A stretch of 63,290 nt of DNA from Nakamurella aerolata (GCF_013002705.1 NZ_JABEND010000015.1:1-63290), one strand, 5' to 3'. Counted from the stretch's first letter, positions 26,904 through 36,534 are shown. The notes: a model not told the origin generated them from the sequence alone. Made by a program: numbers and translations.

Positions 26904-28718
26904 ATGGATTCCATGACTGCTCCAGCCACGCCCGCGTTCACCACCCGGCCGGAACTGACCGGCACCTTCGGGATGGTGGCGTCGACGCACTACCTGACCT
27001 CTGCCGCCGGGATGGCCGAGCTGGAGGCCGGCGGTAACGCCATCGACGCGGCCGTCGCCGCCGGCTTCACCCTGCAGGTGGTTGAACCGCACCTGAACGG
27101 GCCTGGCGGCGACATGACCTTGCTCTATGCGCTGCAGGACGGCGTGCCGCAGGTGTTGTGCGGGCAGGGTCCGGCCCCCGCCGGCGCGACCGCCCAGGCC
27201 ATGCGGCAGCGCGGGCTCGACCGGGTGCCGGGCTCGGGTGTGGCCGCCGCGGCGATCCCGGCATCCACCGTCGCCTGGTTGACGCTGCTGCGGGACCACG
27301 GCACCCGCAGCCTCGCTGACGTGTTGAAGTACGCAATCCATTACGCCGCAACGGGTTTCCCGGTGCTGCCGCAGATCGAACGCACCATCGCCACCGTCGC
27401 GGAGCTGCTGCGCACCAGCTGGGCGGACTCGGCGGCGCTCTACCTCACCGACGCCGGGCCGGTGCCGGCGGGCAGCATGCTGTGCAACCCGGCGCTGGCC
27501 GGCACTTACCGCCGGCTGCTGGACGCCGGGACCGGCCGTGACCGTGACGCCGCCATTGACGCCGCCATCGAGGCCTGGAGCACCGGCTTCGTCGCCGAGG
27601 CGATCGACGCGTTCTGCCGCACCGAGCAGGACGACGGTCTCGGCGGCCGGTATACCGGGTTGCTCACCGGCGACGACCTCGCCGGTTTCCGCCCGCACTA
27701 CGAGGCGCCGGTGACCGCCGATTTCCACGGCTGGACGGTGGCGAAGTCGGGTGCCTGGGGGCAGGGACCGGTACTGCTGCAACAACTGCGGCTGCTGGAC
27801 GACCTCGACCCGGCCAGCACCCCGCCGCTGTCGGCCGAGTGGGTGCACCGCATTGTCGAGGCCAGCAAGCTCGCGTTCGCCGACCGGGACGCCTGGTATG
27901 GCGACCCTGCCGCTGACCAGCCGCCGGTGCCGATCCACGCCCTGCTGTCTGACAGCTACACCCAGCAGCGGCGCGAGCTGATCGGCGAGCAGGCGTCGGG
28001 GGAGTTGCGTCCCGGGAGCCCGGACGGCCGCACCCCGGTGCTGCCGGACTGGAGCACCGGCAGCACCCCGGTGGGCGCCACCACCGGCGAACCGACGGTC
28101 GGCCGGGACGGCCGGACCAAGGGCGACACCTGCCACGTCAGCGTGGTCGACGCCGGCGGCCGGATGGTGGCAGCCACCCCCAGCGGCGGCTGGCTGCACA
28201 GCTCGCCGCTGATCGGTGCGCTGGGCTTCCCACTGGGCACCCGCCTGCAGATGACGACGCTGGAACCAGGCCTGCCGACCACGCTGCGTCCCGGCGGACG
28301 CCCACGCACCACGCTCAGTCCCAGCCTGGCCCGGCACACCGACGGGCGGCGGCTGGCGTTCGGTACCCCCGGCGGCGATCAGCAGGACCAGTGGCAGCTC
28401 GGCTTTTTCCTCAACCACGTGCTGGCCGGGATGAACCTGCAGCAGGCCATCGACGCGCCGGCCTTCCACTCCACCCATTTCCCAAGCTCGTTCTACCCGC
28501 GCGAGGCATTCCCGAAGCAGCTGATCGTCGAAGACCGGTTCGGCGCCGAGCTGATCGACGGGTTGCGGCGTCTGGGCCACGACGTGGTGGTGTCGGGGCC
28601 GTGGAGCCTCGGCCGGCTCAGCGCGGTGTCACGGGCCGGCGCCGGCGCGAGCGCACCCGCGGTGCTGCGCGCCGGGGCCAACCCGAGAGGTATGCAGGGC
28701 TATGCGGTGGGCAGGTGA
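26904..28718 (+). CDS. ggt: Gamma-glutamyltransferase family protein
   Basis: About 604 residues; starts at ATG 26904 or 26913. 'AAGMAELEAGGNAIDAAVAAGFTLQVVEPHLNGPGGDMTLLYAL' is the Ntn-hydrolase GGT opening. The autocleavage region is 'KGDTCHVSVVDAGGRMVAATPSGGWLHSSPL', where the Thr would become the N-terminal nucleophile of the small subunit. 'RPRTTLSPSLARHTDGRRLAFGTPGGDQQDQWQLGFFLN' matches the family's late Gly-Gly motif. There is no signal peptide, unlike secreted GGTs, which fits the YwrD-like cytoplasmic branch. It may degrade glutathione-like or polyglutamyl compounds. Confidence 0.88.
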   Translation: MDSMTAPATPAFTTRPELTGTFGMVASTHYLTSAAGMAELEAGGNAIDAAVAAGFTLQVVEPHLNGPGGDMTLLYALQDGVPQVLCGQGPAPAGATAQAMRQRGLDRVPGSGVAAAAIPASTVAWLTLLRDHGTRSLADVLKYAIHYAATGFPVLPQIERTIATVAELLRTSWADSAALYLTDAGPVPAGSMLCNPALAGTYRRLLDAGTGRDRDAAIDAAIEAWSTGFVAEAIDAFCRTEQDDGLGGRYTGLLTGDDLAGFRPHYEAPVTADFHGWTVAKSGAWGQGPVLLQQLRLLDDLDPASTPPLSAEWVHRIVEASKLAFADRDAWYGDPAADQPPVPIHALLSDSYTQQRRELIGEQASGELRPGSPDGRTPVLPDWSTGSTPVGATTGEPTVGRDGRTKGDTCHVSVVDAGGRMVAATPSGGWLHSSPLIGALGFPLGTRLQMTTLEPGLPTTLRPGGRPRTTLSPSLARHTDGRRLAFGTPGGDQQDQWQLGFFLNHVLAGMNLQQAIDAPAFHSTHFPSSFYPREAFPKQLIVEDRFGAELIDGLRRLGHDVVVSGPWSLGRLSAVSRAGAGASAPAVLRAGANPRGMQGYAVGR

Positions 28719-28936
28719 ACGGGACCTAGGTCCCGCGTTCCGGCGGGCGGGCAGGGCCGCCATGTCCGGTATCGCCGCCGCACCGCAAATCGCGCGCCAC
28801 CCGGTAGCGGCGATCTCCATCCGCTCGGACTAAGCTCCAACATGTTCCACGCGTGGTTCCCGTCCGCCCTTGGCGCGGGCCCGCCAGCAGCAGCCGGCGC
28901 AGGCCGTCGGTACGTAACGACAGCAGGAGGCCGTCT

Positions 28937-30679
28937 GTGACCGCCGTAGCACCCCGCCCCGTGGTGACCAAGGCGTATCCGGTGGAGCGTCCGGCCCGCG
29001 GATCACGTTTCCTGCAGTACTTCAAGACCACCGACCCCAAGGTCCTCGGGATCATGTACGTGGCGACGGCGTTCACCATGTTCATGATCGGCGGCGTGAT
29101 GGCGCTGCTGATGCGCGCCGAGCTGGCCCGCCCCGGCATGCAGTTCCTCAGCCCCGAGCAGTTCAACCAGCTGTTCACCATGCACGGCACGGTGATGCTG
29201 CTGTTCTATGCGACCCCGATCGTCTTCGGGTTCGCGAACTTCGTGTTGCCGCTGCAGATCGGCGCACCCGATGTGGCCTTCCCACGGTTGAACGCCTTCT
29301 CATACTGGCTGTTCCTGTTCGGGGCGCTGATTGCCCTTTCCGGCTTCTTCACCCCTGGCGGCGCCGCCGCGTTCGGCTGGACGGCCTACCCGCCGCTGTC
29401 CGACGCGCAGAACTCGCCAGGGGTCGGCGGCGACCTGTGGATCATGGGCCTTGCGGTGTCCGGCCTCGGCACCATTCTCGGCGCGGTCAACATGATCACC
29501 ACCGTCGTCTGCCTGCGCTGCCCCGGCATGACGATGTGGCGGCTGCCGATCTTCACCTGGAACATCCTGATCACGTCGATCCTGGTCCTGATCGCGTTCC
29601 CGATCCTGACCGCCGCGCTGCTCGGCCTTGCTGCCGACCGGCACTTCGGCTCGCACGTCTTCGACCCCAGCAACGGCGGCGCCATATTGTGGCAACACCT
29701 TTTCTGGTTCTTCGGGCATCCAGAGGTGTACATCATCGCGCTGCCGTTCTTCGGCATCGTCTCCGAAGTGTTCCCGGTGTTCAGCCGCAAACCGGTGTTC
29801 GGCTACCGCGGCCTGGTCTACGCGACACTGTCGATCGCCGCGCTGAGCGTCGCGGTGTGGGCGCACCACATGTTCGCCACCGGCGCCGTGCTGCTGCCCT
29901 TCTTCAGCTTCATGACGTTCCTCATCGCGGTGCCGACCGGGCTGAAGTTCATCAACTGGATCGGCACCATGTGGCGCGGCCAGCTCAGCTTCGAGACACC
30001 GATGCTGTTCGCCTGCGGCTTCCTGGTGACGTTCCTGTTCGGCGGGTTGACCGGCGTCATCCTGGCGGCGCCCGCACTGGACTTCCAGCTGTCCGACTCG
30101 TACTTCGTGGTGGCGCACTTCCACTACGTGCTGTTCGGCACCATCGTGTTCGCCACCTATTCGGGCATCTACTTCTGGTTCCCGAAGGCCACAGGCAGAT
30201 TCCTGGACGAGCGGCTCGGCAAGTTCCACTTCTGGCTCACCTTCGTCGGATTCCACCTGACGTTCCTGGTCCAGCACTGGCTGGGCAACATGGGCTTCCC
30301 GCGGCGATACGCCGACTACCTGCCCACTGACGGGTTCACCACGCTGAACACCATCAGCTCGATCGGCGCGTTCGTGCTCGGCTTCTCGACGCTGCCGTTC
30401 ATCTGGAACGTGATCCGCTCGTGGCGGCACGGCGAGCCGACCACAGCGGACGACCCGTGGGGCTACGGCAACTCGTTGGAGTGGGCCACCAGCTCGCCAC
30501 CGCCGCGGCACAACTTCACCTCACTGCCGCGGATCCGCTCCGAGCGGCCGGCCTTCGAGCTGCACCATCCGCACATGGTTGAACGGATGCGCAGCGAGGC
30601 CCACCCGCATCGGAACTGGAAACCGCTGGACGACCTGGAATCCTCCGAGCACCTGAAGATCCGCGAGGACGCCCACTGA
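28937..30679 (+). CDS. ctaD: Cytochrome c oxidase subunit I
   Basis: 580 residues from GTG 28937, with AGGAGG six bases upstream. Twelve membrane helices. Key parts are visible: '[30 protein letters not shown]' (heme a ligand His), '[22 protein letters not shown]' (Cu-B His and the cross-linked Tyr), '[10 protein letters not shown]' (two Cu-B His) and '[10 protein letters not shown]' (heme a3 and heme a ligands). It is the catalytic core of the aa3 oxidase. The other subunits are not in this window, and serB follows it, as in mycobacteria, where ctaD and serB2 are neighbours. Confidence 0.97.
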   Translation: MTAVAPRPVVTKAYPVERPARGSRFLQYFKTTDPKVLGIMYVATAFTMFMIGGVMALLMRAELARPGMQFLSPEQFNQLFTMHGTVMLLFYATPIVFGFANFVLPLQIGAPDVAFPRLNAFSYWLFLFGALIALSGFFTPGGAAAFGWTAYPPLSDAQNSPGVGGDLWIMGLAVSGLGTILGAVNMITTVVCLRCPGMTMWRLPIFTWNILITSILVLIAFPILTAALLGLAADRHFGSHVFDPSNGGAILWQHLFWFFGHPEVYIIALPFFGIVSEVFPVFSRKPVFGYRGLVYATLSIAALSVAVWAHHMFATGAVLLPFFSFMTFLIAVPTGLKFINWIGTMWRGQLSFETPMLFACGFLVTFLFGGLTGVILAAPALDFQLSDSYFVVAHFHYVLFGTIVFATYSGIYFWFPKATGRFLDERLGKFHFWLTFVGFHLTFLVQHWLGNMGFPRRYADYLPTDGFTTLNTISSIGAFVLGFSTLPFIWNVIRSWRHGEPTTADDPWGYGNSLEWATSSPPPRHNFTSLPRIRSERPAFELHHPHMVERMRSEAHPHRNWKPLDDLESSEHLKIREDAH

Positions 30680-30716
30680 CGGCTGGCGCCGGCGTCGCCG
30701 CTGGTAGGTGCCGGCG

Positions 30717-31904
30717 GTGAGCACCGTGCTGGTGACGGTGACCGGTGCGGACCACCCCGGCATCACCGGTGAGCTGTTCGCGGTGCTGGCCGCTCACGAC
30801 GGGCAGGTCCGTGACGTCGAACAGGTGGTGGTTCGCGGGCAGCTCACGCTGTCGGTGCTGACCCACCTTGACGACGACCCGGCCCCGCTGCTGCGGGCGT
30901 TGCAGCGCCGGTTGAGCCGGCCGGGACAGAGCGTGCGGACCGTCGTCGATCCGCCGAAAGTCCCGCGCCGGGCCAGCAGCCACGTGCTGCTGTTGATGGG
31001 CCGGCCCTTGACGGCGGCGCCGGTGCACGCGCTCAGCAGCCGCTTCGGCGCGCACGGCATCAACATCGACGCGATCACCCAGGTCGCCGATTTTCCGGTG
31101 ACGGGCCTGGAAATGACGCTCACCGCGCCGGACGCCGCGGTGTTGCAGCAGCTGGTGGCGCAGACGGCGACCGAGCACCCGGTCGACATCGCGGTGCAGC
31201 AGGCCGGGCTGGCCAGGCGCGCCAAGCGGCTGATCGTTTTCGACGTCGACTCGACGCTGATCACCGGCGAGGTGATCGAGATGCTCGCCGAGCACACCGG
31301 CACCAGGGCGGAGGTGGAGCGGATCACGGCCGCCGCGATGCGCGGCGAGCTCGACTTCGCCGCCTCGCTCACCGAGCGGGTGGCGATGCTGGCGGGCCTT
31401 GACGCCACGGTGCTCGACGAGGTGGCCGGTCAGCTGCAGTTGACCGAGGGTGCCGCGACCACTATCGCCACCCTCAAGCAGCTCGGCTACCGCTGCGGCA
31501 TCGTCTCCGGCGGTTTCACCCAGGTGGCGCAGGCGCTGGTGGACGAGCTGGACCTGGACTTCGTCGCCGCCAACACCCTTGAGATCGCCGGCGGCCGGCT
31601 GACCGGCAGGGTGGTGGGGGACATCGTCGACAGGGCCGGCAAAGCCGCTGCGCTGCAACGCTTCGCGGCCGCGTTCGAGGTGCCGATGAGCCAGACCGTC
31701 GCGGTGGGCGACGGCGCCAACGACATCGACATGCTCTCGGCGGCCGGGCTGGGGATCGCGTTCAACGCCAAGCCGTCGGTGGCCGAGCACGCCGACACAA
31801 CGGTGAGCGTGCCGTCGCTGGAGCCGGTGCTGCTGATTCTGGGGATCAGCCGGACAGCGCTGCCCGCACCTACCCCTGCGGTGATTGCTCCAGTCGCCGA
31901 GTGA
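30717..31904 (+). CDS. serB: Phosphoserine phosphatase with N-terminal ACT-like domains
   Basis: About 395 residues from GTG 30717 (GTG 30708 also possible). Residues 1-160 hold two ACT-type regulatory modules ('VTGADHPGITGELFAVLAAHDGQVRDVEQVV' and 'ALSSRFGAHGINIDAITQV'). The HAD phosphatase part begins with 'LIVFDVDSTLITGEVIEMLAEHTG' (the DxDST nucleophile loop), then 'CGIVSGGFTQVAQ' and 'VAVGDGANDIDML'. It makes L-serine in the last step of the phosphorylated pathway. The ACT modules suggest serine feedback, as in mycobacterial SerB2. Confidence 0.95.
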   Translation: MSTVLVTVTGADHPGITGELFAVLAAHDGQVRDVEQVVVRGQLTLSVLTHLDDDPAPLLRALQRRLSRPGQSVRTVVDPPKVPRRASSHVLLLMGRPLTAAPVHALSSRFGAHGINIDAITQVADFPVTGLEMTLTAPDAAVLQQLVAQTATEHPVDIAVQQAGLARRAKRLIVFDVDSTLITGEVIEMLAEHTGTRAEVERITAAAMRGELDFAASLTERVAMLAGLDATVLDEVAGQLQLTEGAATTIATLKQLGYRCGIVSGGFTQVAQALVDELDLDFVAANTLEIAGGRLTGRVVGDIVDRAGKAAALQRFAAAFEVPMSQTVAVGDGANDIDMLSAAGLGIAFNAKPSVAEHADTTVSVPSLEPVLLILGISRTALPAPTPAVIAPVAE

Positions 31905-31922
31905 GCAGGTCGATAGCCACTC

Positions 31923-32825
31923 CTACATCGCGATGACGATCTTGCCGAGCAGCCCGCCGGCCTCGGCGCGCCGATTCGCTTGCGCGACAAGCGCGAGCGG
32001 GTACTGCCCGGCGACCCGCAGCCTGAGCCTGCCCTCGTCGGCCAGGGCGGAAAGTTCGCGCAACCGATGCGGATGGTGCTGGACGTAGTTGTGCACCGCG
32101 CTCGCTGCGCGCTGTTCGAGCGCGTCAGGGATGGTGTCGTCGCTGACCGTGACGAGCCTGCCGCCCTCGCGGAGTAGGTGCGGGTGGTCGAAGACGCCGG
32201 CGGTGTCGAAGATCGCATCGAACTCACCGGCCGAGACCGGGTTCGAGTGTGCGGATGCGGCTCCGAGGTCGAGCACCGCCGATTCGTGTTCCGGGCGGGA
32301 GACCAGACCGGCGGCCCGGATGCCTGCGCGGGCGGCGAGCTGGATCGCCATGCCGCCGACGCTGCCGGCGGCTCCGGTGACGAGGAGCCGTTCGTCATCG
32401 CGCAGGGCGAGACGGGTCAGTGCCTGGTCCGCGGTGAGCGCCGCGAGCGGCAGGGTCGCCGCGGTCGTCAGATCGACCGTCTGGGGTGCCGGAGCAAGGG
32501 CTGCGGCGGGGATCGCGGCGTACTGCTGCCAGCTTCCAGCACCGTCCGGCTGGGGCGGGTGCATCGCGATCACCCGATCGCCCGGTGCCCAGCCGGTGTC
32601 GTCCGGGGCGGTGATGACAATGCCCGCGACATCCCATCCCAGCACTGCCGGGAACTGTCCGACCTGTTGCGGGGTGCCGGGGGTGCGGGTCTTCACGTCG
32701 ACGGGATTGATCGTCGAGGCGATGACCGCGACCAGTGCCTCGCCCGGGCCGGGCTCGGGTGTCGGGGCGTCGAGGATCGTGAGGACGTCGGGGTCGCCGT
32801 AGGCGGTGATGGCTGCGGCTTTCAT
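31923..32825 (-). CDS. Zinc-independent NADP-dependent quinone oxidoreductase-like protein
   Basis: 300 residues of the medium-chain dehydrogenase/reductase superfamily. The N-terminal GroES-like fold ('MKAAAITAYGDPDVLTILDAPTPEPGPGEALVAV', 'VDVKTRTPG') lacks the zinc-binding Cys/His set. 'LLVTGAAGSVGGMAIQLAARAGI' is the Rossmann NADP motif. It resembles quinone reductases that detoxify reactive carbonyls or quinones. The start overlaps the MFS gene stop by 4 bp, so the two are one operon under the divergent TetR regulator. Confidence 0.88.
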   Translation of the reverse strand: MKAAAITAYGDPDVLTILDAPTPEPGPGEALVAVIASTINPVDVKTRTPGTPQQVGQFPAVLGWDVAGIVITAPDDTGWAPGDRVIAMHPPQPDGAGSWQQYAAIPAAALAPAPQTVDLTTAATLPLAALTADQALTRLALRDDERLLVTGAAGSVGGMAIQLAARAGIRAAGLVSRPEHESAVLDLGAASAHSNPVSAGEFDAIFDTAGVFDHPHLLREGGRLVTVSDDTIPDALEQRAASAVHNYVQHHPHRLRELSALADEGRLRLRVAGQYPLALVAQANRRAEAGGLLGKIVIAM

Positions 32826-34066
32826 TGGCTGGTCTCCTTGATATCGGCTGCAGCAGTGGACGTTTCAGCGGTGGGAGCTTCGGAGCGCGGCGCGGCACGG
32901 AGAGCGCGGAAGGTCAGGATCAGGCCGAGGGTCGCGAAGACAGCGCCGCCGAGCCCGCCCCAGCGCAGTAGCCCGGCGGCGACGCCGAGGCCGCCGAGGG
33001 TGGAGCCGATCGCGTTCGCGAGGTTGAACGCGCCCACGTTGACCGCCAGCGACAGCGTGGGTGCGGCGCCGGCATGGCGGAGCACGAGCGACTGCAGCGG
33101 GGCGATGGTCGCGGTCGAGAGCAGGCCAAGGATCAGCACGAGCCCGACCATCGGTATCGGCTGCCCGGCCAGCAGCGGGAACGCGGCCAGGGTGGCGATG
33201 AGCGCGAGGAACACCCCGACAAGGGTTTTGCCGAGCGAGAGGTCGGCGAGGCGACCGGCGACGAGGTTGCCGACGAACCCGCCCACGCCGTAGGTGAGGA
33301 GCAGCGCGGGGACCACGCCTGCGGCGATGCCCGTCACCTCTGAGAGCAGCGGGACGAGGTAGGTGAACACGACGCTCACGCCCCCGAACCCGATCACCGT
33401 GGTTGACACCGCCAGGAGTACCGGTCCGCGCAGCAGGGTGCGGATCTCGTCGCGCACCCCGCTCGTCGGTGCCGGGGTGCGAGGCATCGCGGCAGCCAGC
33501 AGCAGCACCCCGAGGGTGGCGGCGGCAGCGACGAAGACGAACGGGATCCGCCAGCTCGTCGTGCCGCCCAGCAGCGCACCAAGGGGGACGCCGAGGACGG
33601 TCGCGACCGTCAGGCCGGAGCTGACGATCGCGATGGCCTGCCCCTGGCGCGCCGGCCCCAGCAATCCGGTCGCGGTCGTCAGTCCGATGGCGAACAGGGT
33701 GGCCTGGCTGCACGCCGAGACCACCCGGCCAACGACCACCAACGCATACGTCGGCGCGAACACTGTCAGCACCGTGCCCGCGATGAACACGATCCCCAAC
33801 GCCAGAGCGAGGCCCTTGCGAGGAACCCGGGCGGTCAGCACGGTCACGATCGGGCCGCCGATCGCGACCCCGAGCGCATAGGCGGTCACCGTCTGCCCGG
33901 CAGCGGCGATACTGACCGAGACGTCGGCGGCCAGCTGCGGCAGGACACCGGCGACGAGGTATTCGGCCGTGCCGGTGCAGCACACCAGCAGCACGAACCC
34001 GGCTAGCACGTATCCCGGCCGAACGGTGCGGCAGGGGCGGGTGTTCTCAGTTCTGGTCATGCTCAT
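32822..34066 (-). CDS. MFS efflux transporter (AraJ/DHA1-like)
   Basis: 414 residues, 12 helices. The start 'VLAGFVLLVCCTGTAEYLVAGVLPQLAADVSVSIAAAGQTVTAYALGVAIGGPIVTVLTARVPRKGLALALG' is the DHA1 opening seen in AraJ, Cmr and related sugar or drug exporters. Motif A is present as 'VLTARVPRKGLA'. Together with the quinone-reductase gene it looks like an export-plus-detoxify pair controlled by the TetR gene divergent across a 103-bp region with paired inverted sites. Confidence 0.88.
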   Translation of the reverse strand: MSMTRTENTRPCRTVRPGYVLAGFVLLVCCTGTAEYLVAGVLPQLAADVSVSIAAAGQTVTAYALGVAIGGPIVTVLTARVPRKGLALALGIVFIAGTVLTVFAPTYALVVVGRVVSACSQATLFAIGLTTATGLLGPARQGQAIAIVSSGLTVATVLGVPLGALLGGTTSWRIPFVFVAAAATLGVLLLAAAMPRTPAPTSGVRDEIRTLLRGPVLLAVSTTVIGFGGVSVVFTYLVPLLSEVTGIAAGVVPALLLTYGVGGFVGNLVAGRLADLSLGKTLVGVFLALIATLAAFPLLAGQPIPMVGLVLILGLLSTATIAPLQSLVLRHAGAAPTLSLAVNVGAFNLANAIGSTLGGLGVAAGLLRWGGLGGAVFATLGLILTFRALRAAPRSEAPTAETSTAAADIKETSQ

Positions 34067-34123
34067 CCGGCTCAGCGGCTCGATCCGGTGATGAGAGCTG
34101 TTGACAGGGTCATGATTCCTCCG

Positions 34124-34170
34124 TAGTGATCGTTACGAAATATGGTCCTGGGGTATCGTAGCGGTCACTA
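34124..34170. promoter_or_regulatory. TetR-type inverted repeat between the MFS operon and tetR
   Basis: TAGTGATCGTTACG (34124-34137) and CGTAGCGGTCACTA (34157-34170) are inverted copies matching at 12 of 14 positions, 19 bp apart. The right arm touches the tetR start codon. A TTGACA box at 34101-34106 lies upstream of the left arm. The layout fits a regulator controlling both divergent units. Confidence 0.7.
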
Positions 34171-34787
34171 TGGAAACTGTGCGCAAGGCGGGGCGCCCAC
34201 GGGCGTTCGACCCCGACGAGGCGCTGCGCCGCGCCCTGATGGTCTTCTGGGAGCGTGGCTACGAGGGTGCGAGCATGACCTCGCTGCAAGAGGCGACCGG
34301 GCTGACCGCGCCGCAGCTCTACCGGGCGTTCGAGTCCAAGGAACGCCTGTTCGAGCGGGCGGTGCGGCTGTACCAGGACGAGTACGGCTTCGGCATCCGT
34401 GACGGCGTTCCGCTGGCCGAAGCGGTGGTGGAATATCTCGACCGCGCGGCTCGGGAGTTCACCGCCGAACCGGGGCGCGGGTGCCTGGTCTCGACTGGGT
34501 CGCTCGCCACCGGACAAGACGCCAAGGCCGCCGCGGCGATCTGCCGCGCCGAACGCGACAACGCGCTCGCCGGCCTACGCCAGCGCATCATCGACGCGAT
34601 CAGGCAGGGCGAGCTTCCCGAGTCGACCGATGCCGAAGGACTCTCCCGAAGCGTCGGCGCCCTGATCCAGGGCATGTCCGTCCAGGCCCGAGACGGCGCC
34701 ACCTACGAAGACCTGGCGCATATCGTCACCACGGCACGGGCGCTGCTCGCCAGCTCAACCGCAGTGCCGGCGCCGCACTGGTCTTAG
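34170..34787 (+). CDS. TetR/AcrR-family repressor
   Basis: 205 residues. The N-terminus 'GRPRAFDPDEALRRALMVFWERGYEGASMTSLQEATGLTAPQLYRAFESKERLFERAV' is the TetR helix-turn-helix. The C-terminal helices, with 'GRGCLVSTGSLATGQDAKAA', form the ligand and dimer domain of the kind often controlling oxidoreductase or efflux genes (AcuR/YdhM-like branch). It is divergent from the MFS/oxidoreductase operon and should repress it through the inverted sites in between. Confidence 0.92.
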   Translation: METVRKAGRPRAFDPDEALRRALMVFWERGYEGASMTSLQEATGLTAPQLYRAFESKERLFERAVRLYQDEYGFGIRDGVPLAEAVVEYLDRAAREFTAEPGRGCLVSTGSLATGQDAKAAAAICRAERDNALAGLRQRIIDAIRQGELPESTDAEGLSRSVGALIQGMSVQARDGATYEDLAHIVTTARALLASSTAVPAPHWS

Positions 34788-34951
34788 CCGACCGATCCTC
34801 CACCGGTCGCGCGGTGAATCGCCGCGGTGGCAGCGCTCGTCAGGACGGCGCCGCCGGGCCGACATCGGGTGCTGGGCGGCGGCTGCAGGACGTGCGTGCG
34901 GTCACCGCCCGGCTGTGCACCGATGCCGACTGCGCCGATGCCGGCCGCTGG

Positions 34952-35185
34952 TCAGCTCTTCGACCGCTGGTCGCGCTGCTTGTCGGCCTGCGACAGGTCG
35001 CTGGCCGCGACCGACCGCTCGGCCTCCGAGGCCACCTCAGGGCTGGTCTCGCCGGACCGGCCGCCGGACTGCCGCAGCGCGCTGGCCGCCACCGATCGTT
35101 CTTCTTCCGATGCATTCGGATCTTGCATGATCCTGGCCGCCTCTGAGGCGTCCATTCCGCCGGTCTCTGCTGGGTTTTCGGACAT
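34952..35185 (-). CDS. Small acidic/polar hypothetical protein with repeated 'SVAAS' motif
   Basis: 77 residues from ATG 35185, cytoplasmic, with no hydrophobic segment. It contains an internal near-repeat, 'EEERSVAASALRQSGGRSG' and 'EAERSVAASDLSQADKQRD'. Such small proteins, with 'MSDP..AS..EKS.AGSAL.Q'-like sequence, are common in actinomycetes and have no known role to me. Coding is supported by the phased repeat and GC bias, but the start could be further upstream. The 164 bp between it and tetR hold nothing recognised. Confidence 0.6.
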   Translation of the reverse strand: MSENPAETGGMDASEAARIMQDPNASEEERSVAASALRQSGGRSGETSPEVASEAERSVAASDLSQADKQRDQRSKS

Positions 35186-35294
35186 CACCAACACCCTGAA
35201 GGGAGCAGGGGAGGCATTCGTTGGCTCCCGGTCTGCCCACCGTGGCACCGCTGTGCCCGACTGTCTACCGCCGTTCGCGCCGGTAGGGGTGGTT

Positions 35295-35323
35295 TGTCAA
35301 CAACGCCCCGAAAGTTGTTGACA
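35295..35323. terminator. Perfect 10-bp stem-loop after lacI
   Basis: TGTCAACAAC (35295-35304), a 9-nt loop, then GTTGTTGACA (35314-35323). On the minus strand it starts 7 bp after the lacI stop codon, a normal place for a terminator, though there is no T tract. It could also be an operator for the small gene at 34952, since it contains TTGACA. Confidence 0.5.
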
Positions 35324-35330
35324 GCGCTCG

Positions 35331-36392
35331 TCAGTGATGTTGCGCGGCACAGTCGGCGGGCGCCGCCGTCGCCCCCGGCACGAACTCGCAGTCCAGCAGC
35401 ACCGAGCGTGGTCGGGCGCCGTCCAGCATCCGCAGCACCGCAGATGCGGCGTCGCGGCCCTTCTGCTGCATCGGCTGCCGCATGGTGGTCAGCGGGCGCG
35501 GGTCAAGCGCCGAGGTGTCGATGCCGTCGAACCCGGTGACGCTCAACCGATCCGGCACCGCCAGGCCGAGTGCGTCGGCGGCCCGCAGCACGCCGACGGC
35601 GAGCAGGTCGCTCTGCGCGACGACGGCGGTGGGCGGCTCCGGCACGTCGAGCAGCATCCGGCCGATCCGCTCACCTTCTTCGACGGTGGAGTCGGTGGCC
35701 GCCAACGCCCTGCCGTTGGGGAAGACGTCCCAGAACGCCTGCAGCCGCTCGGCCGCGGTGTCTGCGGTCGCGGCGGCGAGCCGATCGGCGTCCACCGCGG
35801 GGGCGTCGTCGGTGTCCAGTGCGAGTGTCACGGTCGCCGCCCTGCGGTGCCCCAGCCGGTAAAGGTGTTGCGCCAGTTCACGGCTGGCGGCCGGGTTGTC
35901 GACGTCGACGGCGGGGGAGCCGCGCCGCGGCCGGCTGCCCACCAGCACGGTCGGAACCCGGCGGCGGCGCAACGAACCGAGCAGCTCGGTGGCCCACGGG
36001 CTGCACCCGGTGAGCACTGCGGCGTCCATCGGCGCGTCCTCGAACACCCGGCGCGCGTGCGGGGCGTCGGTGAGCAGCAGCACCCCGGCGCCGGCCTCGC
36101 CCAGCACCTCGGCGGCGCCATCGACCATCCCGACATTGACCGGGTCGCGGAAGGCGCTGATCACCGAGGTCTGCACCACCACTCCCACCACCCCGGAGCG
36201 GCCGTTGCGCAGTGACCGGGCGCGCGGGTCGGGACCGTGGAAGCCGAGCTCGGTGGCGGCGTCGAGCACCTTCTGCTTGGTGGCCGCAGATACCGGGCCC
36301 TTGCCGGCGAACACCAGCGACGCCGTCGAGACCGCCACCCCCGCGGCGCGCGCCACCGTGGCGAGCGTCGGATGCTGCCGGGACTCGGTCAT
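35331..36392 (-). CDS. LacI-family transcriptional regulator
   Basis: 353 residues from ATG 36392. The DNA-binding head is 'PTLATVARAAGVAVSTASLVFAGKGPVSAATKQKVLDAATELGFHG', followed by a Peripla_BP-type sensor ('SGVVGVVVQTSVISAFRDPVNVGMVDGAAEVLGEAGAGVLLLTD', 'DRLSVTGFDGIDTSALDPRPLTTMRQPMQQKG'). It is divergent from an MFS gene, with a 28-bp tandem palindrome between them, so it probably represses both. The sensed compound is unknown, although the sensor suggests a sugar or nucleoside. Confidence 0.92.
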   Translation of the reverse strand: MTESRQHPTLATVARAAGVAVSTASLVFAGKGPVSAATKQKVLDAATELGFHGPDPRARSLRNGRSGVVGVVVQTSVISAFRDPVNVGMVDGAAEVLGEAGAGVLLLTDAPHARRVFEDAPMDAAVLTGCSPWATELLGSLRRRRVPTVLVGSRPRRGSPAVDVDNPAASRELAQHLYRLGHRRAATVTLALDTDDAPAVDADRLAAATADTAAERLQAFWDVFPNGRALAATDSTVEEGERIGRMLLDVPEPPTAVVAQSDLLAVGVLRAADALGLAVPDRLSVTGFDGIDTSALDPRPLTTMRQPMQQKGRDAASAVLRMLDGARPRSVLLDCEFVPGATAAPADCAAQHH

Positions 36393-36406
36393 GGGTGATA
36401 CCGTAC

Positions 36407-36434
36407 TCGAATCGATTCGATCGAATCGATTCGA
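36407..36434. promoter_or_regulatory. Tandem 14-bp LacI-type operators
   Basis: TCGAATCGATTCGA occurs twice head to tail (36407-36420 and 36421-36434) with no spacer. Each copy is a perfect palindrome containing AATCGATT, the AANCGNTT core of LacI-family sites. The block is AT-rich for this genome and begins 15 bp before the lacI start. Confidence 0.8.
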
Positions 36435-36534
36435 CAGTGGTTCTGACACCGCGGTGACACCGCGGGGTTCCGACACCGTGGTGAAGCATTCCGCTCGACC
36501 CGTAACGACCCAGCACTCGCACAGGAAGTCCGCC

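Noticed and set aside
29300-30511. Long minus-strand frame opposite ctaD
   Set aside because: It mirrors the codon bias of ctaD, is His/Arg/Gln-rich without a domain, and has no ribosome site.
34801-35146. Plus-strand frame after tetR
   Set aside because: The minus-strand small protein at 34952-35185 has phased repeats and a better composition, and the plus frame looks like its shadow.
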